Counted from the first letter of the stretch, positions 1 through 6,917 are shown. The stretch is 20,983 bases of DNA from Bacillota bacterium (GCA_003343765.1 QAKO01000121.1:25829-46811), one strand, 5' to 3'. Translations and numbers: made by a program. The notes: a model not told the origin generated them from the letters alone.

Positions 1-357
1 TTCGATCATCCGATGTTCGGCAGTTACGATGCGTTTTTCTATCATTACCTGGCGGGGATCCGTATCGACGACGATTCGTTTGCCTGCGACAAGATCACGC
101 TCAAACCCGTCTTTGCGGAAGGGCTGGATCATGCGGAGGCGACGTTCTCCACGGTTCGCGGCAACATTGTAAGCCGCTGGGAACGCAAGAACGGACGTAT
201 TTTCTGTCATTTTGAAATTCCGTCCTCGATATCTGCAAAAATCGAAGTGGGCGACTTGCTTTTGACCCGCGTGAGCGGTAAATTCGATTTCGTACTCGGC
301 GCAGACGGTTGCTGTGTCGATACCAAGCCGTCAGACCGCACTTATGCGGGATGCTGA
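1..357 (+). CDS. GH78 alpha-L-rhamnosidase, C-terminal end (5' partial)
   Basis: The frame is open from base 1 to a TGA at 355-357, giving 118 residues of a protein that begins outside the window. The opening residues FDHPMFGSYDAFFYHYLAGI match the end of the GH78 (alpha/alpha)6 barrel, where family members typically read N-H-x-x-F-G-S-x-x-x-W-F-Y-x-Y-L-A-G-I. The following roughly 85 residues look like the C-terminal beta-sandwich (rhamnosidase C domain), including a T-x-R-G-x-I-x-x-x-W segment. The family hydrolyses terminal alpha-L-rhamnose from plant polysaccharides or glycosides. The catalytic acidic residues lie upstream and cannot be checked. A second GH78 gene starts at 14716, so rhamnoside use is a theme of the locus. 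No signal peptide can be assessed. Confidence 0.85.
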   Translation, partial: FDHPMFGSYDAFFYHYLAGIRIDDDSFACDKITLKPVFAEGLDHAEATFSTVRGNIVSRWERKNGRIFCHFEIPSSISAKIEVGDLLLTRVSGKFDFVLGADGCCVDTKPSDRTYAGC

Positions 358-406
358 GCGGTCTGTGCAAAGTATTTTGTGCGGTAATGTGTATTTTTTG
401 GAAACA

Positions 407-432
407 GGTTTTTCCGAAACGTACGGAAAACC
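407..432. other. Small inverted repeat after the GH78 gene
   Basis: GGTTTTTCCG and CGGAAAACC form a stem with a one-base bulge around the loop AAACGTA, 50 bases after the rhamnosidase stop. No T-tract follows on the plus strand, so it is at best a weak terminator or a 3'-end stabilising hairpin. Confidence 0.35.
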
Positions 433-451
433 ATAAAATAAACAGATAAAA

Positions 452-488
452 AAGGAGCGGGGAGAAGCAATGCTTCTCCCCGCTCCTT
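452..488. terminator. Long perfect-stem hairpin, likely bidirectional terminator
   Basis: Bases 452-469 are exactly complementary to 471-488 (18 pairs around a single A; in practice a loop within GCAATGC). On the plus strand it is followed only by the weak CTTTGG. On the minus strand it ends in a run of six T. It lies 95 bases beyond the rhamnosidase stop and immediately before the 16-bp tandem repeat. Confidence 0.75.
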
Positions 489-513
489 CTTTGGCTTGTC
501 GATTTTGTTTGCT

Positions 514-721
514 GCACCCGCTCGCCGACGCATCCGCCCGCCTTCGCACGCGCTCGCTGTTGCTCCCGCTTGTCGCCACTCCCGTCCGTCGTCGCACGCG
601 CTCGCCGTCGTACCCACTCGCTGTCGCACTTGCCCGCCTTAGCACCCGCCCGCCGCCGCACCCGCCCGCTGTCGCTCCCGCTCGTCGTCGCACGCGCTCG
701 CCTTCACACCCGCTCGCGAAG
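514..721. repeat. 13-copy tandem repeat, exact 16-bp period
   Basis: Thirteen consecutive 16-base units begin at 514, 530, 546 and so on to 706. The approximate consensus is GCACCCGCTCGCCGTC. No copy has an insertion or deletion, although copies differ at several positions. Copies 3, 6 and 12 share GCACGCGCTCGC, copies 9 and 10 share GCACCCGCCCGC, and copies 5-6 resemble copies 11-12, which suggests block duplication of about 96 bp. The plus strand is C-rich with almost no A. Because 16 is not a multiple of 3 and the unit lacks stops, open frames across it on both strands are by-products. There are no spacers, so it is not a CRISPR array. Function unknown. Confidence 0.9.
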
Positions 722-737
722 CAGACGTGTTTTGTCG

Positions 738-767
738 CAAATTTTTATTACCGTCTTATAAAATTTG
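738..767. repeat. AT-rich inverted repeat
   Basis: CAAATTTT (738-745) is repeated inverted as AAAATTTG (760-767) with 14 bases between. It lies between the GC-rich tandem repeat and the kinase promoter. It could be an operator or chance AT-rich symmetry. The rest of 722-898 shows no gene. Confidence 0.3.
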
Positions 768-898
768 TGGAAAAACAAAAAATAAAAGGGAGCAAATTTG
801 TTTGGCTTTCATTTTGAAAGGAGATTCCTGCGTTTTCGGAGAGAAGAGGCGGAAAGAGTTTTATTTTTGAGAAAAGATAAAAATTTTTTTAAAAAAGC

Positions 899-927
899 TG
901 TAAAAAGAGAAAGGGATATGCTATAAT
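899..927 (+). promoter_or_regulatory. Extended -10 promoter of the PfkB kinase gene
   Basis: A perfect TATAAT at 922-927 is preceded by TG at 919-920, one base away, which is an extended -10 box. The -35 position (899-904, TGTAAA) is poor. A start near 934 would leave a leader of about 145 bases containing a small hairpin (AAGGC/GCCTT, 960-980, followed by T5) that could act as a weak attenuator. Confidence 0.65.
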
Positions 928-1078
928 AGCATAGGCGTCGAATATAAATCGGGTGCCGAAAGGCATATATTTAAAGCCTTTTTGTTAAAATCATTGAATG
1001 GGGCGGTTTCGGCAGGCGTAAAAGCATCGGAAAAACCGTATTTATTTGCCATACGGGCAGTGAAAGAAGGAGAACGAT

Positions 1079-1987
1079 ATGATAGTTTGTGTCGGAGAGA
1101 TACTTGCCGATATGATCGGCAAAACAGAAGGCGGGCGCACGTTTTATGAGCGGTATGCAGGCGGAGCGCCGTTCAATGTTGCGTGCGGAATGAAAGATCT
1201 CGGCACGGAATGCGGATTCTGCGGCAGAGTGGGGCAAGATCTGATCGGAGATTTTCTTGCGGATTTTGCGGCGCGAAAGGGGTTTGATTTTCTGGATGTG
1301 GAAAAGGATCCCGAAAGGAACACGACGCTTGCGTTTGTGGAGCTGGACGAGAAAGGGGAGCGGCGGTTCAGTTTTTACCGCAGGCATACGGCGGACTATG
1401 CATTGTCTCTTTCCGTGGTGGAGAAAATCGTGGCGGCGGCGGATATCGTGCATTTGGGTTCGCTGATGCTTTCGGAGCCGGAAGGCAGGGCATTTGCGGA
1501 CGAACTGATCGAAAGTGCGCGCAAGGCGGGCAAAAGAGTCAGCTTTGATGTCAATTACCGTGACGATATTTTCAAGAGTCGGGAAGAAGCGGTTTCTGTT
1601 TACGGGAAGTATCTGGAGAAGGCAGACATTGTAAAGCTGTCGGAAGAAGAACTTTCGTTGTTTTCGCAGGCCGCGACGGCGGAAGAAAAGCTGCTTGAAA
1701 AAGCAGTCGGCGGAAAGATCGTGTTTGTGACGCTCGGATCGGGCGGAAGCATGGTCTGTGCGGACGGGAAGATCTTTAAAGAGCCTATCCGTCCCGTTCG
1801 GGCGTTGGATACGACGGGTGCGGGGGATGCCTTTTTTGCGGGTGTTCTGAGTGCCATGGACGCCGGCGAACGCGATTGGAATAAGGTGCTGCGCATGGGG
1901 AACGTCTGCGGCTCGCTGACCGTGCAGCACAAAGGAGCTGTCGGGGCTTTTTGTAAAGACTCGGTCATGCGCGCGCTGGAGGAATAA
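1079..1987 (+). CDS. PfkB-family sugar kinase, probable fructokinase
   Basis: A 302-residue cytoplasmic ribokinase/PfkB-fold kinase, full length for the family. The N-terminal substrate-binding signature is GGAPFNVA (28-35). FDVNYR (156-161) is typical of fructokinases and KDG kinases. The C-terminal signature DTTGAGDAFFAGVL (244-257) carries the anion hole and the catalytic base Asp250. The expected reaction is ATP-dependent phosphorylation of a ketose, most likely fructose to fructose-6-phosphate; 2-keto-3-deoxygluconate is an alternative that sequence reading cannot exclude. The start is well supported by AAGGAG at 1067-1072, six bases before ATG. The gene stands alone between its own promoter and a cluster of terminators, and converges on the UroD gene at 2401. 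Family assignment is secure; substrate is not. Confidence 0.9.
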   Translation: MIVCVGEILADMIGKTEGGRTFYERYAGGAPFNVACGMKDLGTECGFCGRVGQDLIGDFLADFAARKGFDFLDVEKDPERNTTLAFVELDEKGERRFSFYRRHTADYALSLSVVEKIVAAADIVHLGSLMLSEPEGRAFADELIESARKAGKRVSFDVNYRDDIFKSREEAVSVYGKYLEKADIVKLSEEELSLFSQAATAEEKLLEKAVGGKIVFVTLGSGGSMVCADGKIFKEPIRPVRALDTTGAGDAFFAGVLSAMDAGERDWNKVLRMGNVCGSLTVQHKGAVGAFCKDSVMRALEE

Positions 1988-2137
1988 AAAGCTGCCCGCG
2001 GGAACGAATTTTTGAAAGCGAAAGATCCTGACAAATTTTTCGGAAGGATCCATGCGCAGGATCGCAGAAGCGAAACGCATGTCGGCAGAGATCGAGAAAA
2101 CGTGATTTTGAGGAAATAATTCTGACTTCAGAAAAGT

Positions 2138-2170
2138 GCCGCCGAAAGCAAAATGCTTTCGGCGGCTTTT
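2138..2170 (+). terminator. Terminator after the PfkB kinase gene
   Basis: GCCGCCGAAAGCA (2138-2150) pairs perfectly with 2154-2166 around an AAA loop and is followed by TTTT. It sits 150 bases after the kinase stop and is the first of three strong hairpins in the convergent region. Confidence 0.75.
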
Positions 2171-2179
2171 GCTGCAATG

Positions 2180-2219
2180 AACGCCCGTCCGCGCAAATTT
2201 TTTTGCGCGGACGGGCGTT
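2180..2219. terminator. 18-bp-stem hairpin in the convergent intergenic region
   Basis: Bases 2180-2197 are perfectly complementary to 2202-2219 with a TTTT loop. The 3' flank on the plus strand is (GTT)n rather than a pure T-tract, so it may be a backup terminator or an extra structural element. The remainder of 1988-2400 holds the two neighbouring hairpins and no clear gene. Confidence 0.55.
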
Positions 2220-2311
2220 GTTGTTGTTGTCTCAGCGGGTCGGAAAGTATTTTTATAGTCGGATGATCCGTTTTTGCTTTTTCAGACTTGCTGTCTTTTA
2301 GGGCAAACCGT

Positions 2312-2359
2312 AAAAGCGTCGGACAGAGCAGACAATTCTGCTCTGTCCGACGCTTTTTT
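2312..2359. terminator. 21-bp-stem bidirectional terminator
   Basis: Bases 2312-2332 pair perfectly with 2337-2357 around the loop CAAT. The stem ends in AAAA/TTTT, so both strands see a T-tract. It lies 44 bases beyond the stop of the leftward UroD gene and serves as its terminator, and backs up the kinase terminator from the other side. Confidence 0.85.
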
Positions 2360-2400
2360 GTCGCGAAACCGCAAGCATCTTGAGGGACGTTCGCGGAAAA

Positions 2401-3393
2401 TTATTTTTGTGCGGCCAGAGCTGCGTATTTTTTCAGCAGCCGCACGTAAATTTTGTAGTTTTCGAAAGAAACGTCGGGCGGGGTCTGGTGGTCGCAGGAA
2501 AAGAGTACTTTTCCTTTCCGCGCGGAAGGAAGAAGTCTTTCAAATTCGCGCGTCATCGCTTCTTCGCCGAACTTCATGCACATTTTGTCAAAATGCCCGA
2601 TAAACGCCATTTGCGGTTGTTTCTGAATATACAGGGATACGTCCACGCCTGCCTGCCGTTCCAGCGGGAACATTCCGTCCGCACCCGCTTCGGCATACCA
2701 ATCCACCGCTTTGGTGATGTCGCCGTCGCTGTCCACAAAACTGTAGGTATATCCTTTCAGAAGCGGCATTGTCTTTTTATAATAGGGCAGCAGAAATTCA
2801 TCGAAGGTCTCTTTGGAGAGCATGGGGCCGTTGTTGTAGCTCATGTCCTCTGCGAAACTCATGAAATCGAAGGGGAATACGTTCATGGCGTATTCAAACA
2901 CTCTTTTGATCCATGCGGCGTTGTCTTGGCAGATCCGATGATACAGTTCGGGCTGATCGTAAAAACTGTAAAGATGCGGTTCAATGCCCAGCAATACGCG
3001 CGGTTGCCAGAAAAATCCTTCTACGGTGAAGAAATGCAGCGTATCGCCGTCCGCGTGCGTTTTTTTCAGCCATTCGATATGCTCTTTGGGAAGAAAAGGT
3101 TCCGGATATAAGGTGGGTAAGATCTTTTCATAATCCGCTTCGTCGCGGATGATCCCGTGTCCGTATTCCTGCGGCTGGGGCGTCTGCGCGGTCTGCCAGG
3201 AAAAATAACTCTGGCAGCATTTATCCAACCCGAAATAGTTCTGAATGTCGTACGGGGTCACGCAATCGGCGGGCAGTCCCTCTTCTCTCCAGCGGTTGAC
3301 CGTAAGATGCCAATAGGGCGCCCATTCGATCGCAGGCAGTCGGTCGATCGGTTTGCCTTCCATAAAATTTTTAAAACGTTCGGATGTTGTCAT
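2401..3393 (-). CDS. UroD-superfamily protein, putative corrinoid methyltransferase-like (copy 1)
   Basis: A 330-residue soluble protein of the uroporphyrinogen decarboxylase/MtaA-CmuA superfamily. It opens with the usual R-F-x-x-F-x-x-G-K-P-I-D-R-L-P element (6-20). Visible motifs are AED (181-183) followed by NNGP, VDSDGD (220-225) in the place where methyltransferases carry their metal or acceptor site, and CDH (300-302) near the C terminus. The same three motifs recur in the protein at 5560, so both belong to one subfamily, probably metal-binding. True heme-pathway UroD is unlikely because there are three divergent copies and no heme genes. GGAGG about seven bases before ATG supports the start. 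It is divergent from, and probably controlled by, the AraC regulator at 3559. Methyl transfer is inferred from family and from the corrinoid operon downstream; the substrate is unknown. Confidence 0.75.
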   Translation of the reverse strand: MTTSERFKNFMEGKPIDRLPAIEWAPYWHLTVNRWREEGLPADCVTPYDIQNYFGLDKCCQSYFSWQTAQTPQPQEYGHGIIRDEADYEKILPTLYPEPFLPKEHIEWLKKTHADGDTLHFFTVEGFFWQPRVLLGIEPHLYSFYDQPELYHRICQDNAAWIKRVFEYAMNVFPFDFMSFAEDMSYNNGPMLSKETFDEFLLPYYKKTMPLLKGYTYSFVDSDGDITKAVDWYAEAGADGMFPLERQAGVDVSLYIQKQPQMAFIGHFDKMCMKFGEEAMTREFERLLPSARKGKVLFSCDHQTPPDVSFENYKIYVRLLKKYAALAAQK

Positions 3394-3430
3394 AAAATTT
3401 CCTCCCCTTTTTGTTCAAGAGCTTTTCTTA

Positions 3431-3459
3431 AGTATAGCACATAGAAAAATACAGGTAAA
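3431..3459 (-). promoter_or_regulatory. Promoter of the leftward UroD gene (copy 1)
   Basis: Read on the minus strand, TTTACC (3459-3454) lies 17 bases before TATACT (3436-3431), which has an extended TG one base upstream. It points to the UroD gene starting at 3393. Confidence 0.6.
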
Positions 3460-3487
3460 GAAAGGATATAAAAAAAGAAAAAATCAA

Positions 3488-3523
3488 AAGATACCAAAAT
3501 TTAAAAAAAATATACCAAATCTT
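3488..3523. promoter_or_regulatory. Candidate AraC operator: direct repeats 21 bp apart
   Basis: ATACCAAA occurs at 3491-3498 and again at 3512-3519; the surrounding 15-mers match at 12 of 15 positions. The 21-bp offset equals two helical turns, the usual arrangement of paired AraC-family half-sites. The second copy coincides with the -35 position of the AraC promoter at 3535. It would let the regulator control itself and the divergent UroD gene. Confidence 0.55.
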
Positions 3524-3531
3524 TTCGGATG

Positions 3532-3540
3532 TGTTATAAT
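3532..3540 (+). promoter_or_regulatory. Extended -10 promoter of the AraC regulator (copy 1)
   Basis: TG-T-TATAAT at 3532-3540 is a perfect extended -10 box. The -35 position is occupied by the ATACCAAA repeat. The untranslated leader would be only about 12 bases and contain the AAAAGGAG ribosome site. Confidence 0.65.
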
Positions 3541-3558
3541 GGAAAAAAGGAGTGCGGA

Positions 3559-4413
3559 ATGAAAACAGTTCATGATGAATGGCAGATGGAGCAAGGCTTC
3601 GGTTTTTTTCTGGAGGAATTTGTCTATACGCAGGACACGGTCATGAAAAATGCGCATTTTCACAATTACCTGGAAATAACGGGAGTAAAAGGCGGAAAGA
3701 TCGTATACTGTTTCGGGGATCGCGAAGTAGAGGCGGGGGACGGCGACACGGTGATTGTCAACCATATCGAGCCGCACGCCGTGCGCGGTACGCCTGAGCG
3801 GGCGGAGGTGACCGTGATCGGTTTTCGACCCGAATTTGTCTGGCGGGGAGCGGACGAGGTAGACTACCGCTACATCGAGAATTTTTTCAACAGCGAAGAA
3901 GTGTTTGCGAATTTTGTACCGTCGTCGGCGGAGTACGGAAAAGAGATCGCGGAGCTGATGGGCGAGATCGCGGCGGAATACAGGCGGCGCGAAGACGGTT
4001 ACAAACTGATGATCAAGGCAAAGCTTCTGCAACTTTTGACGCTCTTATACAGGCATCATCCGCGCGTTTCGGCGGGGGATCGGTACAGGCATTTTGAAAA
4101 ACTGAAAGCCGCCGTCGATTATGTGGGCGAGAATTTCGCAAGAAACGTGACACTGGCAGAGTGTGCCGACGTTGCGGGGTATTCGCCCGCCTACTTTTCG
4201 TTAGTATTTCATCGTCTGCTCGGAGAACGTTTCTGCGATTATTTGTCCAAAGTTCGGGTGGAAAAATGCTGTGAGCTGCTCAGCCGCACCAGTCTTTCCG
4301 TGAAGGAGATCGGCTGTCGGTGCGGGTTTGCAAATCCTTCCAATTTCCTTACGATTTTCCGCCGCCTGAAAGGGGTCACTCCTTTGCAGTATCGGAAAAA
4401 TCAGAAAAAATGA
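3559..4413 (+). CDS. AraC-family regulator with cupin sensor domain (copy 1)
   Basis: A 284-residue transcription factor. The N-terminal cupin-like effector domain (about 10-100) contains FHNYLEI at 34-40, with histidines at 33 and 35 typical of the AraC_binding fold. The C-terminal double helix-turn-helix (about 185-280) shows VTLAECADVAGYSPAYFSLVFH, then the second helix-turn-helix ending FANPSNFLTIFRRLKGVTPLQYR. An in-frame ATG at 3529 lies upstream of the -10 box, so ATG 3559 with GGAG just before it is the better start. It is divergent from the UroD gene at 2401, with a 165-base shared control region. Ligand unknown; proximity to sugar genes makes a sugar or small plant metabolite likely. 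Confidence 0.88.
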   Translation: MKTVHDEWQMEQGFGFFLEEFVYTQDTVMKNAHFHNYLEITGVKGGKIVYCFGDREVEAGDGDTVIVNHIEPHAVRGTPERAEVTVIGFRPEFVWRGADEVDYRYIENFFNSEEVFANFVPSSAEYGKEIAELMGEIAAEYRRREDGYKLMIKAKLLQLLTLLYRHHPRVSAGDRYRHFEKLKAAVDYVGENFARNVTLAECADVAGYSPAYFSLVFHRLLGERFCDYLSKVRVEKCCELLSRTSLSVKEIGCRCGFANPSNFLTIFRRLKGVTPLQYRKNQKK

Positions 4414-4462
4414 GCATAGAGTCCCGAAGGCGCAAGACGCCTTCGGGACTCTATGCTTTTTT
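4413..4462 (+). terminator. 20-bp-stem terminator of the AraC gene
   Basis: Bases 4413-4432 pair perfectly with 4438-4457 around CAAGA, followed by a T-tract ending at 4462. The stem begins inside the stop codon (4411-4413). Confidence 0.88.
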
Positions 4463-4553
4463 GAGACAAACCCGATACTATAAATCGGAAGGCTGAAAAG
4501 GATCGGAAAGATAAATTTAAAAGGGATGTAAGTTTCGGAAAGGCTGGCAGAGT

Positions 4554-5399
4554 TTAAAGGTTACGGAACTGATTGGGGGTCAGTCCCGTGACTTGACGGA
4601 ATGCGCGGATAAAAGCGGAGACGTCTGTATAGCCGACTAGTTCGGCGATCTCCTCGATGCCGTTGTCGGTCGATTTGAGAAGATTTTGCGCCTGAGTGAT
4701 GCGAAAGGAGCGCAGGTATGCGCCGGGAGAAAAGCCCGTATGCAGGCGGAACAACCGCACGAAATAGAATTTGGATAAAAAACATTCGGCAGCGAGTTCA
4801 TCGAGCGAGACAGGTTTTGCATAATCTTTTTCGATGATTTCTTTGGCGCGCAGGATGCGTGCGCGCGGCCGCACGTGGTTCTCGGCGGAATTTTGTTCGC
4901 TTAAGAGGAGCGCAAAGGCTTCTCCGAGTGCGGCGGAACATTTTAAAAATTCCTGGGGCAGAACAATGCGCGGTGCGGAAAATAGCTCGTTCAATGCGGC
5001 GCGGAAGGTAACGGTGTCGCGGATAGGAATGACAAAACGGTCGCCCGCGGTAATATTTTCGTAAAGGTACGCGGCGGCCGTGCCGCCGAAGTGGACAAAT
5101 CGGAAATGCCAATCTTTTCCGTCGGTACAGTATTGTTGCCATTCGTTGCAGTCGATCAGCATGACCGTATCCGGCTTCACGGTGAAAGTTTTGCCGCGGT
5201 AGACAAGTTTTCCCTGTCCGCCGAGGGTAAACAGCAGAAGATAGCAGTTATAGCCCTCGCGTTCGGTGAGGTAATTGTTGCCGCAGCGGAATTCTCCGAC
5301 GCTTATGACCGACAGGCTGAGCAGTGGGAAAAGATCATTTTGTATGGCGGCAAAGATATTATGCTGTTCGCGCACGTCGTTCTGAAATTTCAGGTACAC
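4554..5399 (-). CDS. AraC-family regulator (copy 2)
   Basis: A 281-residue regulator with an N-terminal cupin-type sensor region (about 35-110, including NCYLLLFTLGGQGKLVYRGK) and a C-terminal double helix-turn-helix (about 185-280: PVSLDELAAECFLSKFYFVRLFR, then IEEIAELVGYTDVSAFIRAFRQ, ending in the AraC-signature TGLTPNQFR). The frame extends upstream to 5489, but a GTG at 5399-5397 preceded by AAAGGAG nine bases away, and a promoter at 5441-5436, make the GTG the likely start. It is divergent from the second UroD gene (5560) across 160 bases, the same arrangement as the 2401/3559 pair. Effector unknown. Confidence 0.85.
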   Translation of the reverse strand: MYLKFQNDVREQHNIFAAIQNDLFPLLSLSVISVGEFRCGNNYLTEREGYNCYLLLFTLGGQGKLVYRGKTFTVKPDTVMLIDCNEWQQYCTDGKDWHFRFVHFGGTAAAYLYENITAGDRFVIPIRDTVTFRAALNELFSAPRIVLPQEFLKCSAALGEAFALLLSEQNSAENHVRPRARILRAKEIIEKDYAKPVSLDELAAECFLSKFYFVRLFRLHTGFSPGAYLRSFRITQAQNLLKSTDNGIEEIAELVGYTDVSAFIRAFRQVTGLTPNQFRNL

Positions 5400-5435
5400 G
5401 CAGGTTTTCTCCTTTCGGGATCGTTTGTGGGTTTT

Positions 5436-5444
5436 ATTGTAGCA
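5436..5444 (-). promoter_or_regulatory. Extended -10 promoter of AraC copy 2
   Basis: Minus-strand TG-C-TACAAT spans 5444-5436, with transcription expected near 5429 and a leader of about 30 bases containing the AAAGGAG site. Confidence 0.55.
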
Positions 5445-5453
5445 CAAGTCCGG

Positions 5454-5472
5454 GAAATTGAAAAGCAATTTC
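5454..5472. promoter_or_regulatory. Inverted repeat GAAATTG-N5-CAATTTC, candidate operator
   Basis: A perfect 7-bp inverted repeat with a five-base spacer lies in the divergent region and overlaps the -35 position of AraC copy 2. It may be an operator; a short RNA hairpin or chance are alternatives. Confidence 0.35.
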
Positions 5473-5496
5473 TGCATATTTTTCCGCAAGGGCGGC

Positions 5497-5528
5497 TATT
5501 GTATTGATCAGACAAAGATGATACAATA
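5497..5528. promoter_or_regulatory. Promoter of UroD copy 2 with symmetric TATTGTAT/ATACAATA
   Basis: TG-A-TACAAT (5519-5527) is an extended -10 box for the gene at 5560, with TTGTAT (5499-5504) 17 bases upstream as a weak -35. The elements are embedded in a perfect 8-bp inverted repeat (5497-5504 and 5521-5528), so the minus strand carries a mirror-image TACAAT. The symmetry could allow a second, leftward start or be an operator. Confidence 0.5.
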
Positions 5529-5559
5529 CAAAAGAAATCCATAAAAAGGGGAAAGAAAA

Positions 5560-6675
5560 ATGACAAATCGTGAACGAGCATACAATCTTTTGCATTACAA
5601 AGGGGTAGACCGATTGCCTGCGGTGCATTTCGGGTACTGGAACGAGCTGTTGGACGAATGGGCGCAACAGGGGCATATCAGCAAGGAACTTGCGGCGGCT
5701 TGGGCAGACGGTAATGAGGCGGATGCACAGCTGAACGAGATCCTGGGCTGGGATTTCAACTGGTACAGGGTACGCGGCGGGAATACCGGACTTTTTCCCG
5801 CTTTTGAAATGAAGGTATTGGAAGTACTGCCGGACGGATTCAAGCGCGTGCAGAACTATCTGGGACTGATCGAGCGGGTGCGCGACGGTGCGGGCTCGAT
5901 CCCTGCGGAAGACGATTACCTTTTAAAAGACCGTGCGGCGTTTGAAGAGCTGTACAAGCCGAAAATGCAATTTTCGGCGGACAGAGTGCCGGTTGAATAT
6001 TTTAAAGAACAGTTTGAAAAGGATCGCGGCGATACGCCGATCGGATTGCATCTGGGCAGTGTTCTGGGGGATATCCGCAGTATGCTGTCTGTAGTGGGAA
6101 TGTCGTACATGATCTGCGACGACTACGATCTGTTTGCGGAGATCATCGACACCTACGCGGATATGCAGTACAAGGTAGCGGAAGAGGTGCTGAAAACGGG
6201 CGTGAAGTTTGACTTTGCACATTATTGGGAGGATATCTGTTTCAAGAACGGGCCGTTGATCTCGCCTGCAATGTTCGAAGAACTGTGTGCAAAACACTAT
6301 AAAAAGAGAAACGATCTTTGCAAAAAATACGGCATAGACATCATATCGTTGGACTGCGACGGCGTAACGGAAAAGCTGTTGCCGATCTGGTTTGAAAACG
6401 GAGTGAATACGATGTTCCCGATCGAGATCGGGACATGGGGCGACCAGTTCGAGCCTGCGCGCAAGAAATTCGGCAAAGAGATGCGCGGCGTGGGCGCAAT
6501 GGATAAGACGGCTCTGCGCAAAGACAAAGCGGCGGTGGATGCGGAGATCGAGCGCATCCGCAGGTTGGTCGATCTGGGCGGATACATTCCTTGTCCCGAC
6601 CATCGTCTGATGCCCGGTACAAAGTGGGAGCTGGTGCAGTATTATATCGACGAGATCAAAAAAATCAAGCCGTAA
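5560..6675 (+). CDS. UroD-superfamily protein, putative corrinoid methyltransferase-like (copy 2)
   Basis: A 371-residue soluble UroD-fold protein, within the family's usual 330-380. It starts MTNRERAYNLLHYKGVDRLP, the family's standard N terminus. YWEDICFKNGP (222-232) corresponds to the AED...NNGP patch of the 2401 protein; LDCDG (264-268) corresponds to its DSDGD; CPDH (345-348) corresponds to its CDH. Together these suggest a common metal or substrate site. The start is supported by a purine-rich GGGGAAAG about six bases before ATG. It is divergent from AraC copy 2 and is followed by a hairpin at 6705-6734, so it appears to be a single-gene unit just upstream of the corrinoid operon. It could use the corrinoid protein at 6952 or act on a related substrate; neither is shown by sequence. 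Confidence 0.75.
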   Translation: MTNRERAYNLLHYKGVDRLPAVHFGYWNELLDEWAQQGHISKELAAAWADGNEADAQLNEILGWDFNWYRVRGGNTGLFPAFEMKVLEVLPDGFKRVQNYLGLIERVRDGAGSIPAEDDYLLKDRAAFEELYKPKMQFSADRVPVEYFKEQFEKDRGDTPIGLHLGSVLGDIRSMLSVVGMSYMICDDYDLFAEIIDTYADMQYKVAEEVLKTGVKFDFAHYWEDICFKNGPLISPAMFEELCAKHYKKRNDLCKKYGIDIISLDCDGVTEKLLPIWFENGVNTMFPIEIGTWGDQFEPARKKFGKEMRGVGAMDKTALRKDKAAVDAEIERIRRLVDLGGYIPCPDHRLMPGTKWELVQYYIDEIKKIKP

Positions 6676-6704
6676 AGCGTATGCGGCAATTGTGTTGGAA
6701 GTGT

Positions 6705-6734
6705 GCCGCCGCTCCGCAACTGCGGAGCGGCGGC
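6705..6734. terminator. GC-rich hairpin after UroD copy 2
   Basis: Fourteen bases (6705-6718) pair perfectly with 6721-6734; a realistic loop is AACT. It follows the stop by 30 bases. No T-tract follows, so termination would be weak or factor-assisted. The rest of 6676-6951 contains only the operon promoter. Confidence 0.55.
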
Positions 6735-6911
6735 TGTACAATTTGCGGGCGGAACCGAAAGAGCAAGCGTGCCTGCAATATTTCCTAGACAGGACAAAAA
6801 AGTACAGAAATAGCAAAATTTTTCTATCTGAAAGGCAGAAGTGGCGAATAAAGAGCAAGATTTTACCCTTTTGCAACAAAGAAAGCCATTTCATTTTTGG
6901 AAAGACGGGTG

Positions 6912-6917
6912 TATAAT
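6912..6917 (+). promoter_or_regulatory. Promoter -10 of the corrinoid operon
   Basis: A perfect TATAAT lies 35 bases before the ATG of the corrinoid protein. No good -35 is present at 17 bases upstream, which suggests activator dependence; the PocR-AraC protein encoded last in the operon is the natural candidate. No cobalamin-riboswitch core was seen in the preceding 270 bases. Confidence 0.55.

Noticed and set aside
514..721. CRISPR array
   Set aside because: Units are directly adjacent, 16 bases long and diverged, with no unique spacers and no cas genes.
331..817. Several Arg/Pro/Ala-rich open frames on both strands over the tandem repeat
   Set aside because: The 16-bp unit contains no stop in any frame, so all frames stay open automatically. 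None has a ribosome site or family-like sequence.
971..2080. Minus-strand frame of 369 residues opposite the kinase
   Set aside because: Covers a clear PfkB kinase in the other direction and has no motif or ribosome site.
2401..6675. Heme-pathway uroporphyrinogen decarboxylase (hemE)
   Set aside because: Two divergent copies plus a third in a corrinoid operon, AraC control, no heme genes, and cysteine/histidine motifs unlike hemE all favour the methyltransferase-like branch.
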